Shown: positions 19,971 through 28,798 of the stretch, one piece after another
Layout of the letters: the number at the start of each line of letters is the position of its first letter
Position numbering within the stretch: the stretch's first letter is position 1
Source: Marinobacter mobilis
GTDB taxonomy: Bacteria > Pseudomonadota > Gammaproteobacteria > Pseudomonadales > Oleiphilaceae
Reading direction: 5' to 3'
Length of the DNA stretch: 64,000 nt
Assembly: GCF_900106945.1 (NCBI RefSeq)
Contig: NZ_FNNE01000003.1
Location: 186,001 to 250,000 of the forward strand
The notes under the pieces: model-generated
What the model was told of the DNA's origin: nothing
The model's input: only the letters and a program-made list of their open reading frames with translations
Databases searched by the model: none
Program-made: the position numbers and the translations under genes

Positions 19971-21322
19971 AAAACTTCCGACTATTGAAGGCTAAAAACC
20001 GGACTTGCAGAAAGTTCAGGCCGAACAGGTTCACGACGTACCGCAACGGCTTAGCAGCCCTTATGCTTTGGCTGGTCTCCGTTCAGGCTCAGGCAGAACT
20101 GATGATCACCATCAGCGAAGGGGTCGAGAGCGCGATCCCGGTTGCGGTGGTTCCGTTTAAGGAAACCGGAGTGGTTCCCGGGGGTGATCGGCTCAGCGAT
20201 ATTCTTCGTGATGATCTCACCTTGAGTGGTGAATTCAACACCCTCGCGCCAGCCAAGATGCTCAGCTTGCCATCACGCGGCGATGACGTGTTCTATCGCG
20301 ACTGGCGCTTACTGGGCCAGCGTTATCTCGTCGTTGGTGAGGTGACTCAGCAAGGCGATCGTCTCAACGCTCGCTTTGAAGTGTTTGATGTTGCCAGTCA
20401 GCAGCGAATTCTGGGTGAAACAGCCGGGGCGCCTGTTGCCAGCGCGCGCTCACTGGCCCATTACATCAGTGACAAGGTGTATGAGGCCATCACCGGTGTG
20501 CCCGGTGCTTTCTCAACCCGTCTGGCCTATGTGACGCTGCAGTCGAACAACGGTCAGCTGTTGTATAAGTTGCAGGTCAGTGATGTGGATGGCAAGCGCG
20601 CGCGGGTTCGCCTGGAAAGCCCTGAGCCAATTCTGTCCCCGGCCTGGTCGCCGGATGCCCGTAAACTCGCTTACGTATCGTTTGAGACCGGCAAACCTGT
20701 GGTCTATATCCATGAGCTGGCCTCCGGCCAGCGGACGGCCATTGCCGATTTTCCCGGTCTCAATTCTGCGCCGGCCTGGTCTGCGGACGGGCGCTCTCTA
20801 TTGCTGACACTGTCGAAAGACGGAAACGCGGAAATTTACAAGATGGATATCGCCAGCCGCTCGCTGACACGTCTGACCAATCATTGGTCGATTGATACCG
20901 AAGGCAGCTGGTCTGCGGATGGCCGGGGCTTCTTTTTTACCTCTGACCGCTCAGGTGGGCCACAGATCTATCACATGGAGAACGAGCGCGCCGAACCGCG
21001 CAGAGTCACTTTTGGCAGTCGGTACAATGCACGGCCCAGGCCCAGTGATGATGGACGCTACGTCTACTACGTCCACCAGCGCGAAGGTGCCTTCCACATC
21101 GCCAGGACCCACCTTGAGACAGGTGAGGAAACGGTATTGACCCGGACCCAGCTGGACGAGTCTCCCAGTGTCTCGCCCAATGGCCGGATGTTGATTTATG
21201 CCACCAAGCAGGGGGGCAGAAGTGTACTTACCGTAATCACGTCAGAGGGCGGTTCCAGTTACACTCTGCCAGCATCGGAAGGCGATGTGCGCGAACCGGC
21301 CTGGTCGCCCATTGTTCGATAA
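19967..21322 (+). CDS. tolB: Tol-Pal periplasmic protein TolB
   Basis: A 451-residue secreted beta-propeller. The signal peptide has a long basic N-region and is predicted to be cleaved after AQA at about residue 43. An N-terminal alpha/beta domain comes first, followed by propeller repeats of the form SPAWSPDARKLAYVS, SAPAWSADGRSLLLTLS and TEGSWSADGRGFFFTS. It shuttles between TolA and Pal. The GTG start overlaps the tolA stop by 4 bases (GTGA), indicating translational coupling. Confidence 0.96.
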   Translation: MKNFRLLKAKNRTCRKFRPNRFTTYRNGLAALMLWLVSVQAQAELMITISEGVESAIPVAVVPFKETGVVPGGDRLSDILRDDLTLSGEFNTLAPAKMLSLPSRGDDVFYRDWRLLGQRYLVVGEVTQQGDRLNARFEVFDVASQQRILGETAGAPVASARSLAHYISDKVYEAITGVPGAFSTRLAYVTLQSNNGQLLYKLQVSDVDGKRARVRLESPEPILSPAWSPDARKLAYVSFETGKPVVYIHELASGQRTAIADFPGLNSAPAWSADGRSLLLTLSKDGNAEIYKMDIASRSLTRLTNHWSIDTEGSWSADGRGFFFTSDRSGGPQIYHMENERAEPRRVTFGSRYNARPRPSDDGRYVYYVHQREGAFHIARTHLETGEETVLTRTQLDESPSVSPNGRMLIYATKQGGRSVLTVITSEGGSSYTLPASEGDVREPAWSPIVR

Positions 21323-21365
21323 TGATTCACTCGATAATTTTTAATCAAAACGGAAGGAAAGAAAA

Positions 21366-21944
21366 ATGAGCCTCTCTATGAAGACTAAGGCATTCGCAAT
21401 GGCACTGTCCCTCGGACTGGTTGCTGGTTGTAGCTCCACCGGCGATACCGGTGAAACAGGTGATGCCTACGGTTCAGACGTGTCTGCGGTTGATCAGCAG
21501 GGTGGCACTGTCTATGGCGGTGCAGAGGATGCTGGTATTTCCGCGGGTGGACTGACTGACGCCGAGCGTGATCGGGCCCGTGCAGCAGCCGAACAGGCGG
21601 CTGAAGAAGCCAAGCGCGCGATCACTACGTTCTATTTCGATTTCGATACCTCTGAGATCAAGCCGGCAGCCCGCGATGTGCTGATCGCCCATGCTGCGTT
21701 CCTCGCTGCCAATCCTGGCCAGCAGGTTCGTCTGGAAGGTCATGCTGACGAGCGCGGCACCAAGGAATACAACCTGGCTCTGGGCGAGCGTCGCGCCAAT
21801 GCTGTTCAGCGTTTCCTGATCGTAAATGGGGCGAATCGTGGCCAGATTGAAACCGTAAGCTACGGTGAAGAAAAGCCGGCGGTGATGGGCACCGACGACA
21901 GCTCCTGGGCACAAAACCGTCGTGTTGAGCTGATTTTCAAGTAA
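21366..21944 (+). CDS. pal: Peptidoglycan-associated lipoprotein
   Basis: A 192-residue outer-membrane lipoprotein. The lipobox LVAGC lies near residue 22. An Ala/Glu-rich linker leads to a C-terminal OmpA-like peptidoglycan-binding domain with FYFDFDTSEIKP and LEGHADERGTKEYNLALG. It tethers the outer membrane to the cell wall and is the terminal partner of the Tol motor. The linker with its EAAEEAKRAI stretch is somewhat longer than in E. coli Pal. Confidence 0.96.
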   Translation: MSLSMKTKAFAMALSLGLVAGCSSTGDTGETGDAYGSDVSAVDQQGGTVYGGAEDAGISAGGLTDAERDRARAAAEQAAEEAKRAITTFYFDFDTSEIKPAARDVLIAHAAFLAANPGQQVRLEGHADERGTKEYNLALGERRANAVQRFLIVNGANRGQIETVSYGEEKPAVMGTDDSSWAQNRRVELIFK

Positions 21945-21993
21945 AGTACTGATTTAATAGTACGACTGAAAATCAATTCCGACAGGAAATACC

Positions 21994-22740
21994 ATGAGAC
22001 AAATCCTCATGGCGACCTTCGCACTATCGCTGGCCGGTAGTGCGTTGGCGCAATCAGCAACACCAGCCTATCAGGATGGCCGGTCTCAGGCGCAGCGCAG
22101 TGCTGATGCCGGGCAGGCGAACGCCGAACTGTTTTATATGATTGAGCAGTTGCAGGGAGAGGTCCGTCAGTTACGTGGCGAGCTCGAAGAGCAGCGGAAT
22201 CAGCTGGACCGGTTATCCCAGCAATCCCGCAGCCGGTACATCGACCTGGATCAGCGTATTCTGGGGTTGAGTGAGAAAGTCAGTGACCAGGAAGCGGTAG
22301 CGGCCAGTGAACCGGCAGTGCCGGTGGCAGAACGCCCGCAGCCTCGTGACTACCGTGCCCCGTCAGATGAAGAGCGACAGGCATACCAGCATATTCAGGC
22401 ACTGATCCGCGACGATAAGAACTATGACGCGGCGATTGGCGAATTATACGACTTTATCGGCAAGTATCCGGAAGGTGACCTCACTGTTAATGCCTACTAC
22501 TGGTTGGGCGAGGTGTATCTCGTTAAGCCGCAGCTCGAGCAGGCCAAGCAGGCGTTCACGATTGTCGCCAGTCGTTTTGCCGATCATCGTAAGGCGCCTG
22601 ACGCGGCCTACAAGCTGGGTGTTACCCTGAACAAGATGGGGGACACGGAGGATGCTCGTCGGCAGATGGATGAGGTGATTCGCAACTACCCAGACTCGGG
22701 AGCGGCGGGCTTGGCCCGTAGTTTTCTGGGTGCGCAATAA
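21994..22740 (+). CDS. cpoB: Cell-division coordinator CpoB (YbgF)
   Basis: A 248-residue periplasmic protein. The signal peptide is cleaved after SALA at about residue 19. The N-terminal trimerising coiled coil (IEQLQGEVRQLRGELEE) is followed by C-terminal TPR repeats (YWLGEVYLVKPQLEQAKQAF, AAYKLGVTLNKMGDTEDA). It links Tol-Pal constriction to septal peptidoglycan synthesis. Last gene of the tol-pal operon; no clear terminator follows before the tRNA promoter. Confidence 0.94.
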   Translation: MRQILMATFALSLAGSALAQSATPAYQDGRSQAQRSADAGQANAELFYMIEQLQGEVRQLRGELEEQRNQLDRLSQQSRSRYIDLDQRILGLSEKVSDQEAVAASEPAVPVAERPQPRDYRAPSDEERQAYQHIQALIRDDKNYDAAIGELYDFIGKYPEGDLTVNAYYWLGEVYLVKPQLEQAKQAFTIVASRFADHRKAPDAAYKLGVTLNKMGDTEDARRQMDEVIRNYPDSGAAGLARSFLGAQ

Positions 22741-22767
22741 AATCTGAAAATTTCCTCCAAAAAGGGG

Positions 22768-22795
22768 TTGAAAGGCGCAAAAATATCAGTACTAT
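22768..22795 (+). promoter_or_regulatory. Promoter of the tRNA-Lys pair
   Basis: TTGAAA (22768-22773), a 16-base spacer and TACTAT (22790-22795), followed by a GC-rich discriminator (GCGCC) typical of stable-RNA promoters, 13 bases before the first mature tRNA end. Confidence 0.65.
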
Positions 22796-22808
22796 ATGCG
22801 CCTCGCTT

Positions 22809-22884
22809 GGGTCGTTAGCTCAGTTGGTAGAGCAGTTGGCTTTTAACCAATTGGTCGAAGGTTCGAATCCTTCACGACCCACCA
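22809..22884 (+). tRNA. tRNA-Lys(TTT), copy 1
   Basis: A 76-base tRNA with an encoded CCA end. The acceptor stem GGGTCGT/ACGACCC, the D-arm, the anticodon loop CTTTTAA (anticodon TTT) and the T-loop TTCGAAT all fold. Identical to copy 2 at 22969. Confidence 0.97.
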
Positions 22885-22968
22885 TTATTTCGGACCGGCT
22901 GTTTCTCTGAGCGACAGTCCAGTTCGGGAGAAGAGCGGGCTGATGCCCAATCTGATCCAGCCTGTTAC

Positions 22969-23044
22969 GGGTCGTTAGCTCAGTTGGTAGAGCAGTTGGC
23001 TTTTAACCAATTGGTCGAAGGTTCGAATCCTTCACGACCCACCA
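22969..23044 (+). tRNA. tRNA-Lys(TTT), copy 2
   Basis: Identical over all 76 bases to copy 1, including the CCA. It is 84 bases downstream and followed by a strong terminator. The two are probably processed from one transcript. Confidence 0.97.
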
Positions 23045-23077
23045 ATAGAATCGCCGTGACATGTTCATGGTGGATCG

Positions 23078-23107
23078 AAAAAAAGAGCCTTCGGGCTCTT
23101 TTTTTTT
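23078..23107 (+). terminator. Rho-independent terminator after the tRNA-Lys pair
   Basis: A-run, then GAGCC-TTCG-GGCTC with extra A-T pairs, then a run of about nine T. UUCG tetraloop hairpin. Confidence 0.9.
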
Positions 23108-23180
23108 GCCTGTCAGACCATACACCTAGTGTCTTAAGGCTTTGATTGCCAGAGCTGTGTGACCAATGCATGAAGCGTTT

Positions 23181-23208
23181 CTCTCGGTGGTATACTTGGC
23201 CACGAGAG
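23181..23208 (+). promoter_or_regulatory. Dyad around a -10 box upstream of nadA
   Basis: CTCTCG-G-TGG (23181-23190) pairs with CCACGAGAG (23200-23208) apart from one bulged G. The central part contains TATACT (23191-23196), a good -10 hexamer, 34 bases before the nadA ATG. This could be an operator on the nadA promoter; no -35 match is convincing. Confidence 0.4.
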
Positions 23209-23229
23209 GCGTAATTCGAGATATAGGCT

Positions 23230-24291
23230 ATGACACGATCTGAAGACAGAATACTGGTACAGGAACATCTGGCCCATGCCGCCGAGCCGAAGGCGCTGAG
23301 TGATGAAGAAAAGCTGCGTCTTGAGGGCGCTATCCGTGATGCCCTGAAAGCCCAGGACGCTGTTCTTGTCGCCCATTACTACACCGACCCGGATATTCAG
23401 CGACTGGCCGAGGAAACGGGTGGCTGTGTCGCCGATTCACTGGAAATGGCGAGGTTCGGCAATCAGCATCCGGCATCAACCGTGGTTGTGGCCGGGGTAC
23501 GCTTTATGGGTGAGACAGCCAAGATTCTCAATCCGGAAAAGCGCGTGCTGATGCCAACCCTTGAGGCTACCTGCTCCCTGGATGTTGGCTGTGAGGCCGA
23601 TGAATTTGCTGCATTCTGTGATCAGCACCCCGATCGCACCGTTGTGGTTTATGCCAATACCTCGGCAGCGGTCAAAGCCCGTGCTGACTGGGTGGTAACA
23701 TCAAGCTGTGCGCAGTCGATTGTTGAGGATCTTGACGCTCGCGGCGAAAAAATTCTCTGGGCGCCAGATAAGCACCTGGGACACTACGTCCAGAAAACCA
23801 CAGGTGCCGATATGCTGTTGTGGGATGGTTCCTGCATCGTACACGAGGAGTTCAAGCATCGTGGCCTTGAAGATCTCAAGGCGTTGTACCCGGACGCGGC
23901 CATTCTGGTGCATCCGGAATCACCGGATGCGGTTGTTGAAATGGCGGATGTGGTCGGATCAACCTCGCAGCTCATACACGCGGTGCAGACGCTGCCCAAC
24001 GATAAGTTTGTCGTGGCAACGGATAACGGCATTTTCTACAAGATGCAGCAACTGGCGCCCAACAAGACCCTGATTGAGGCGCCGACGGCGGGCAATGGCG
24101 CAACTTGTCGCAGTTGTGCTCATTGTCCGTGGATGGCAATGAATGGTCTGGAGAATCTACTGGCGGTTCTGGAGCGTGGTGATCAGGAGGTTCACGTGGA
24201 TGATGCTCTGCGTGAGCGGGCATTGAAGCCACTGCAGAGAATGCTGGACTTCACCGCAGGTATGAACCTGCAGGCTGCCGGCAACGCCTGA
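23230..24291 (+). CDS. nadA: Quinolinate synthase
   Basis: A 353-residue [4Fe-4S] enzyme that condenses iminoaspartate with dihydroxyacetone phosphate to quinolinate in de novo NAD synthesis. Cysteines at the three cluster-ligand regions are present: Cys115 (LEATCSLD), Cys202 (WDGSCIVHE) and the CRSCAHC group at 293-299. Substrate segments such as [10 protein letters not shown] and HPESPDAV are canonical. Convergent with the BepA-like gene. The ATG follows a weak ribosome-binding site. Confidence 0.96.
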   Translation: MTRSEDRILVQEHLAHAAEPKALSDEEKLRLEGAIRDALKAQDAVLVAHYYTDPDIQRLAEETGGCVADSLEMARFGNQHPASTVVVAGVRFMGETAKILNPEKRVLMPTLEATCSLDVGCEADEFAAFCDQHPDRTVVVYANTSAAVKARADWVVTSSCAQSIVEDLDARGEKILWAPDKHLGHYVQKTTGADMLLWDGSCIVHEEFKHRGLEDLKALYPDAAILVHPESPDAVVEMADVVGSTSQLIHAVQTLPNDKFVVATDNGIFYKMQQLAPNKTLIEAPTAGNGATCRSCAHCPWMAMNGLENLLAVLERGDQEVHVDDALRERALKPLQRMLDFTAGMNLQAAGNA

Positions 24292-24309
24292 TCAGTCAGC
24301 TGAGGGAGA

Positions 24310-25794
24310 TCAGCGGATTGCCGCCTGATCTCCGGTTGCTGCTGACAGTGCAGTCAGACGTTCGGTAATCTGTTGGTAGGTTGGTGAACCAGGCAGGGCT
24401 CTCTCCTGGGCCTGAAGCAACTGGCGCCTGGCTGACGAGTAATCCCCTATGAGTAAATCGTACTCAGCTCTGGCCTGGTGCACGCCAACAATGTTTCGTG
24501 CCTGTCCTTCGGCTTCTGCCAGTCTACGCCAAAGTGTTTCTTTGTCCGGATAATCCCGGGTCAGCCTCTTAAGCGTAGCCGCCGCTGCAGCGCTGTTGCC
24601 AAGCGCCAGTTCAGTGCGGGCAAGCATGTCTGTGATCGGGAGGTTGTTCGGGTTGCGGGTCAGTGCCTGGCGAATGAGTTTGTTGGCTTCTTCATTGCGA
24701 TCCTGGGCGAGGAGCGCCTCCGCCAGTGTAACCATGTAGGTGATGCGTCCGGGTTGGTGCGACAGCAGTTCACGGAGGATTTCCTCGGCCTCGCTGGTGC
24801 GATTGCCGGCAAGCAGTGCCACGGCGAGTCCGTACCTGGTGGCCGGATTGATCTGGCCAGGGAACTGGGCATCCAAACGCTGAAACTGCTCAATGGCCCG
24901 TTCCGGTGTGCCCAGGTAATGCACCTGGACGCGGGCTCGCGCAAGGTGAAATTCAAGGCTGTCCTCCACGTGCCGGTCGGGATACTGTTCGGCCCGTGCC
25001 CAGGTATCGGATACCCGGCTCTGGGTCAGTGGGTGTGTGGACAAATATTCGGGAAGCCGGCTGCCCTGGAGACGGTTCTCGCGCATCATCTGTTCAAACA
25101 TTTCCGGCATGCCCTTCGGATCCAGTCCCGAATCCGCCATGATTTGCAGCCCGATTCTGTCGGCTTCCTGTTCGTGGGCGCGGCTGTATTGAAGCATGTT
25201 CTGGGCGGTGAGTGCCTGGGTGCCTACGATTGCTGCAATACCGACATCCGAGCGGGTCATGGCGGACAATACGATCCCTGCAATCATGCCTGCAAGGGCC
25301 ATCGGCGTGTTGGTTTGTTGCTGTTCAAGGCGGCGTGAAAAATGGCGCTGGCTGAGGTGGGCAAGTTCGTGGGCCAGTACAGAGCTGAACGCCTGTTCGG
25401 AGTCAGTGTGGAGGAACAGGCCGCCGTTCACCCCAACGATGTTGCCGGGTACTGCAAATGCGTTAAGTGCCGGACTGTCGATCAGGACGAGATGAATGTT
25501 CTTGTCGTTGAGTGGTACTGACGGGAGCAGCCTAAAGATCAGGGAGCGAAGGTAATCTTCCGTCAGTGGGTCGTCAATGCGCGCTTCACTTCGTCGCAGG
25601 TAGGTGAGCACCTGTTCGCCAATTTCGGTTTCCTGCTGTTGTGAAATCAGTCCGCCCCCAAGGCCGCCAATGGTGGGCAGCTCCTGGTTCTGGGCGAGGG
25701 CGGGGTTGATCGTTGAGCAGAGCAGGGTGCAAGACAGCAGGGCTCTGGCTGCCAGGTGGCGATATCGCTGTGTGCGATGGGGCTTGGCGCTCAT
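24310..25794 (-). CDS. bepA: BepA-like periplasmic M48 metalloprotease/chaperone with TPR repeats
   Basis: A 494-residue exported protein. The signal peptide ends NPALAQ at about residue 35. The M48 domain has the zinc motif HELAH (142-146) and the downstream third-ligand region SRAHEQEAD (204-212). The C-terminal half is TPR-like (REL LSHQPGRITY and similar helices). BepA degrades misassembled LptD/outer-membrane proteins and assists their assembly. The ATG at 25792-25794 was chosen because it begins the signal peptide; upstream in-frame ATGs lack both signal character and ribosome-binding sites. The neighbouring tusA-like and perM-like genes match the bepA surroundings in related bacteria. 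Confidence 0.9.
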   Translation of the reverse strand: MSAKPHRTQRYRHLAARALLSCTLLCSTINPALAQNQELPTIGGLGGGLISQQQETEIGEQVLTYLRRSEARIDDPLTEDYLRSLIFRLLPSVPLNDKNIHLVLIDSPALNAFAVPGNIVGVNGGLFLHTDSEQAFSSVLAHELAHLSQRHFSRRLEQQQTNTPMALAGMIAGIVLSAMTRSDVGIAAIVGTQALTAQNMLQYSRAHEQEADRIGLQIMADSGLDPKGMPEMFEQMMRENRLQGSRLPEYLSTHPLTQSRVSDTWARAEQYPDRHVEDSLEFHLARARVQVHYLGTPERAIEQFQRLDAQFPGQINPATRYGLAVALLAGNRTSEAEEILRELLSHQPGRITYMVTLAEALLAQDRNEEANKLIRQALTRNPNNLPITDMLARTELALGNSAAAAATLKRLTRDYPDKETLWRRLAEAEGQARNIVGVHQARAEYDLLIGDYSSARRQLLQAQERALPGSPTYQQITERLTALSAATGDQAAIR

Positions 25795-25997
25795 GTCTTG
25801 ATTCAGTGTCCCTTGCCGTGTGCTGAATGGGGAAATCTGCATATTTGTTCGTGTATACGCGAGTTGGTTCCTTTGCGTATTGTCATCAGATCCATGGCTG
25901 TTTGCGTTGAGCCATGATGGTAATATGCTGCATTGGCCACCGGGATGCCGGTGTGCTGTGTTGATCTTGTTAATCAAAACTTTGGTGATTCCCTACA

Positions 25998-26228
25998 GTG
26001 CCAGATCGAATCCTTGATGCTTCCGGGCTTCAGTGCCCGATGCCCCTGCTCAAAACCAAGCTTGAGCTGAATTCCATGAGTCCGGGTCAGGAGCTCGAGG
26101 TCATTGCGACCGACGCCGGATCTGCTAAAGATATTCCCGCTTTTCTCAAGCTGTCGAGCCACGAGCTGGTAAGCGCCTCGGAGTCCGATGGCGGTTATCG
26201 CTTTGTGATAAGGTGCGGCCAACGCTAA
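25998..26228 (+). CDS. TusA-family sulfur-carrier protein
   Basis: A 76-residue TusA/SirA-fold protein. The sulfur-carrying cysteine sits in the conserved LQCPMPLLKTK motif (CPxP). These proteins relay persulfide sulfur, for example to tRNA thiolation or molybdenum cofactor, but members with this spacing are diverse, so the recipient is unknown. The start is a GTG. It lies upstream of a PerM-like transporter and divergent from the bepA-like gene, a recurring arrangement in gammaproteobacteria. Confidence 0.88.
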   Translation: MPDRILDASGLQCPMPLLKTKLELNSMSPGQELEVIATDAGSAKDIPAFLKLSSHELVSASESDGGYRFVIRCGQR

Positions 26229-26246
26229 GTGTCCACGGAGCAGTCA

Positions 26247-27329
26247 ATGGTCAGAATTCTACGCGGTCTTGCCGATAAATACTTTTCAGATGACGAAGCT
26301 GTCATCCTTTTGCTGCTGCTCATAATCGGCACCCTGGCGATTATCTACCTAGGCGCGATGCTGGCACCGGTTATTGCAGCTGTTATTGTGGCGTTCATTC
26401 TTCAGGGCCTTGTGGCCAAACTCCTGAAACTTGGTGTTCCTCAGGGCGTAGCGGTCATCGGGGTTTTCCTCCTGTTCCTTGGGATATTGGTTGGCTTCCT
26501 GTTCGGGTTGCTCCCTCTGGTCTGGACCCAGGTGACGGCGCTGGCTGGTGAGGCACCGCGGATTCTGCGCGAACTGCAGATTTATATCGAGGTGCTGCCC
26601 GAAGAATACCCGAACCTGGTTTCCATTGATGCGCTGCAGGCAGTCTACCAAGAGGTCACGTTTGAAGCGGCGAGAATGACGCAATGGCTGGTATCGTTCT
26701 CGCTCAGCAGTATTCCCGATCTCGTGGCGGTCATGATCTACATGGTGTTGCTGCCGATCCTGGTGTTCTTTTTTCTCAAGGACCGAGCAGTGCTGCTGGG
26801 CGCACTTGGGAAGCTGTTGCCCCATCAGCGACCGCTGATGCTGCACATCTGGGAAGAGGTCAATCTGCAGTGCGCCAACTATGTGCGCGGAAAGGCGGTT
26901 GAGATTCTTATTGTCGGTGGCTCGACCTATATTGCTTTTAAGCTTTTTGGTGTGCCGTACGCAGCGCTGCTGTCGTTCCTTGTCGGTTTGAGCGTTGTCA
27001 TTCCCTATATCGGCGCCGCTGTGGTGACAGTGCCTGTGGCTATTATTGCTCTGGTGGCATTCGGATGGGGAAGTCACTTTATCTGGGTGATGGTGATCTA
27101 TGGCATCATTCAGGCGCTGGACGGCAATGTCCTGGTGCCGTTGCTGTTTTCCGAGGTAAATAACCTCCACCCGGTGGTCATCATTATTGCAGTGCTGTTT
27201 TTCGGTGGAATCTGGGGGCTCTGGGGCGTGTTCTTTGCCATCCCTCTGGCGACGATGCTGAAAGCGATTTTCTCGGCATGGCCGGTAAAGGGGGAGCTGC
27301 CGCCGACGACAGAGACGGGGCAGCATTAA
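26247..27329 (+). CDS. AI-2E family membrane protein (PerM-like)
   Basis: A 360-residue polytopic inner-membrane protein with about seven to eight transmembrane segments and the family's C-terminal signature ALDGNVLVPLLFSEVNNLHPVVIII. The AI-2E family includes TqsA-type autoinducer exporters, PerM, and Na+/H+ antiporters; the substrate here is unknown. The ATG at 26247 was preferred because GGAG lies 6 bases upstream. A GTG immediately after the preceding stop codon (26229) would add six residues. Convergent with bcp. Confidence 0.88.
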   Translation: MVRILRGLADKYFSDDEAVILLLLLIIGTLAIIYLGAMLAPVIAAVIVAFILQGLVAKLLKLGVPQGVAVIGVFLLFLGILVGFLFGLLPLVWTQVTALAGEAPRILRELQIYIEVLPEEYPNLVSIDALQAVYQEVTFEAARMTQWLVSFSLSSIPDLVAVMIYMVLLPILVFFFLKDRAVLLGALGKLLPHQRPLMLHIWEEVNLQCANYVRGKAVEILIVGGSTYIAFKLFGVPYAALLSFLVGLSVVIPYIGAAVVTVPVAIIALVAFGWGSHFIWVMVIYGIIQALDGNVLVPLLFSEVNNLHPVVIIIAVLFFGGIWGLWGVFFAIPLATMLKAIFSAWPVKGELPPTTETGQH

Positions 27330-27343
27330 CGGGGTAGGGCGGG

Positions 27344-27814
27344 TCAGAGGTTGCGGGCGCTTGCCAGCACCTCTTCGACATGCCCTTTGACCTTGACTGT
27401 ACGCCACTGCTCACGCAACACGCCTTCCTTGTCAATCAGGAAGGTACTGCGGTCAATGCCCAGGTATTCCTTGCCGTAGAGCTTCTTAAGCTTGATGACA
27501 TCAAAGTGCTTGCAGAGGGTCTCATCCGGGTCCGAAATAAGCTGGAACGGGAACTCATGCTTGGTGCGGAAGTTGGTGTGGGTTCTCAGGCTGTCTCGGG
27601 ATACCCCGAAGACCACCGTATCGGCGGCTTCAAATTCGGCATAATGGTCACGGAAGTCCTGGCCTTCAGTCGTGCAGCCCGGAGTGTTGTCCTTGGGGTA
27701 GAAATAGATAACGACATTTTTCTGACCCCGGAAGTCCGAGAGTCGAATGGTTTGCTCGTCGGTTGCGGCTGCTTCGAAATCGGCCACCGGTTTGTTCAGT
27801 TCAACCGTAGACAT
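27344..27814 (-). CDS. bcp: Thioredoxin-dependent peroxiredoxin (Bcp/PrxQ)
   Basis: A 156-residue peroxiredoxin that reduces hydroperoxides in the cytoplasm. The peroxidatic Cys47 lies in YPKDNTPGCTTEGQDF. The second cysteine that many Bcp proteins carry five residues later is absent (Gln52). The only other visible cysteine is about Cys101, so the enzyme is either 1-Cys or uses a distant resolving cysteine. Divergent from dapA across 74 bases. Confidence 0.94.
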   Translation of the reverse strand: MSTVELNKPVADFEAAATDEQTIRLSDFRGQKNVVIYFYPKDNTPGCTTEGQDFRDHYAEFEAADTVVFGVSRDSLRTHTNFRTKHEFPFQLISDPDETLCKHFDVIKLKKLYGKEYLGIDRSTFLIDKEGVLREQWRTVKVKGHVEEVLASARNL

Positions 27815-27888
27815 GGGTTCTCCTCTATTTCCCTTGTGTCAGTCAGCACCCAACATTACCATAACCGTTTTATCTGGACGGAGTCTTT

Positions 27889-28767
27889 ATGATTACTGGT
27901 AGCCTCGTCGCACTGGTGACGCCAATGCATGCGGATGGCAGCATCCACTGGGAGCATCTGGACGCACTGGTGGACTTCCATCTTGAAAACGGTACAGATG
28001 GCATTGTAGCCGTCGGAACCACCGGTGAGTCCGCTACCCTGGCTCCGGAAGAGCATTGTCAGGCAATCGGTCACATCATCAAGCGCGTCAATGGACGCAT
28101 TGCGGTTATCGCTGGCACCGGGGCCAACAGTACCCGGGAGGCGATCGAGCTTACCGCAGAAGCGCACAAGCTTGGCGCAGACGCCTGTTTGCTGGTGGTA
28201 CCGTATTACAATAAGCCGACTCAGGAAGGCCTGTACCGTCATTACAAGGCCATTGCTGAAGCGGTGCCGGTTGATCAGATTCTTTACAACGTGCCCGGTC
28301 GTACCGCGTGTGACATGTCGAACGAGACCGTTCTGCGTCTGGCTGATGTTCCCAATATCGTGGGTATCAAGGACGCGACGGGGGATATCCCCAGAGGGAT
28401 TGAGTTGATCGAGTCGTTGCAGGGGCGCCTCGCGGTGTATTCAGGCGACGATGCGACTGCGGCTGAGCTGATGCTGGCTGGCGCGAAAGGCAATATCTCT
28501 GTGACGGCGAATATCGCCCCTAAGGCAATGGCGGACCTGTGTCGTGCGGCAATGGCCGGAGACCGTGACGAAGCTGCGCGCTTGAATGAGCTCTTGATGC
28601 CGCTGAATCACAAGCTGTTTGTTGAAGCCAATCCCATTCCCGTCAAGTGGGCCCTGCATCGTATGGGGCTCATCGGTGAGGCCATTCGCCTGCCATTGAC
28701 GCCGCTGGATGTGAAGTTCCAAGGCGTGGTTGAAGACGCCATGCGGGCGTCAGGCGTACTCAATTAA
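27889..28767 (+). CDS. dapA: 4-hydroxy-tetrahydrodipicolinate synthase
   Basis: A 292-residue class I aldolase that condenses pyruvate with aspartate semialdehyde, the entry to lysine/diaminopimelate synthesis. The Schiff-base Lys161 is in VGIKDATGD, Tyr133 in LYNVPGRT, and the GTTGESATL substrate loop is intact. It heads the dapA-bamC-purC order also seen in E. coli. GGAG lies upstream of the ATG. Confidence 0.97.
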   Translation: MITGSLVALVTPMHADGSIHWEHLDALVDFHLENGTDGIVAVGTTGESATLAPEEHCQAIGHIIKRVNGRIAVIAGTGANSTREAIELTAEAHKLGADACLLVVPYYNKPTQEGLYRHYKAIAEAVPVDQILYNVPGRTACDMSNETVLRLADVPNIVGIKDATGDIPRGIELIESLQGRLAVYSGDDATAAELMLAGAKGNISVTANIAPKAMADLCRAAMAGDRDEAARLNELLMPLNHKLFVEANPIPVKWALHRMGLIGEAIRLPLTPLDVKFQGVVEDAMRASGVLN

Positions 28768-28798
28768 TCAAATCCGTGGTTTGAACTGGAGAAGCTTG

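Noticed and set aside
22809..23044. Near-identical 76-base repeats as a possible CRISPR or attachment site
   Set aside because: Both copies fold as complete tRNA-Lys genes with CCA ends. There are only two copies and no integrase gene or truncated tRNA beside them.
26349..27407. 352-codon frame opposite the AI-2E membrane protein
   Set aside because: Its His/Gln/Asp/Arg-rich product is the typical complement of a hydrophobic membrane-protein gene; there is no homology and it overlaps two well supported genes.
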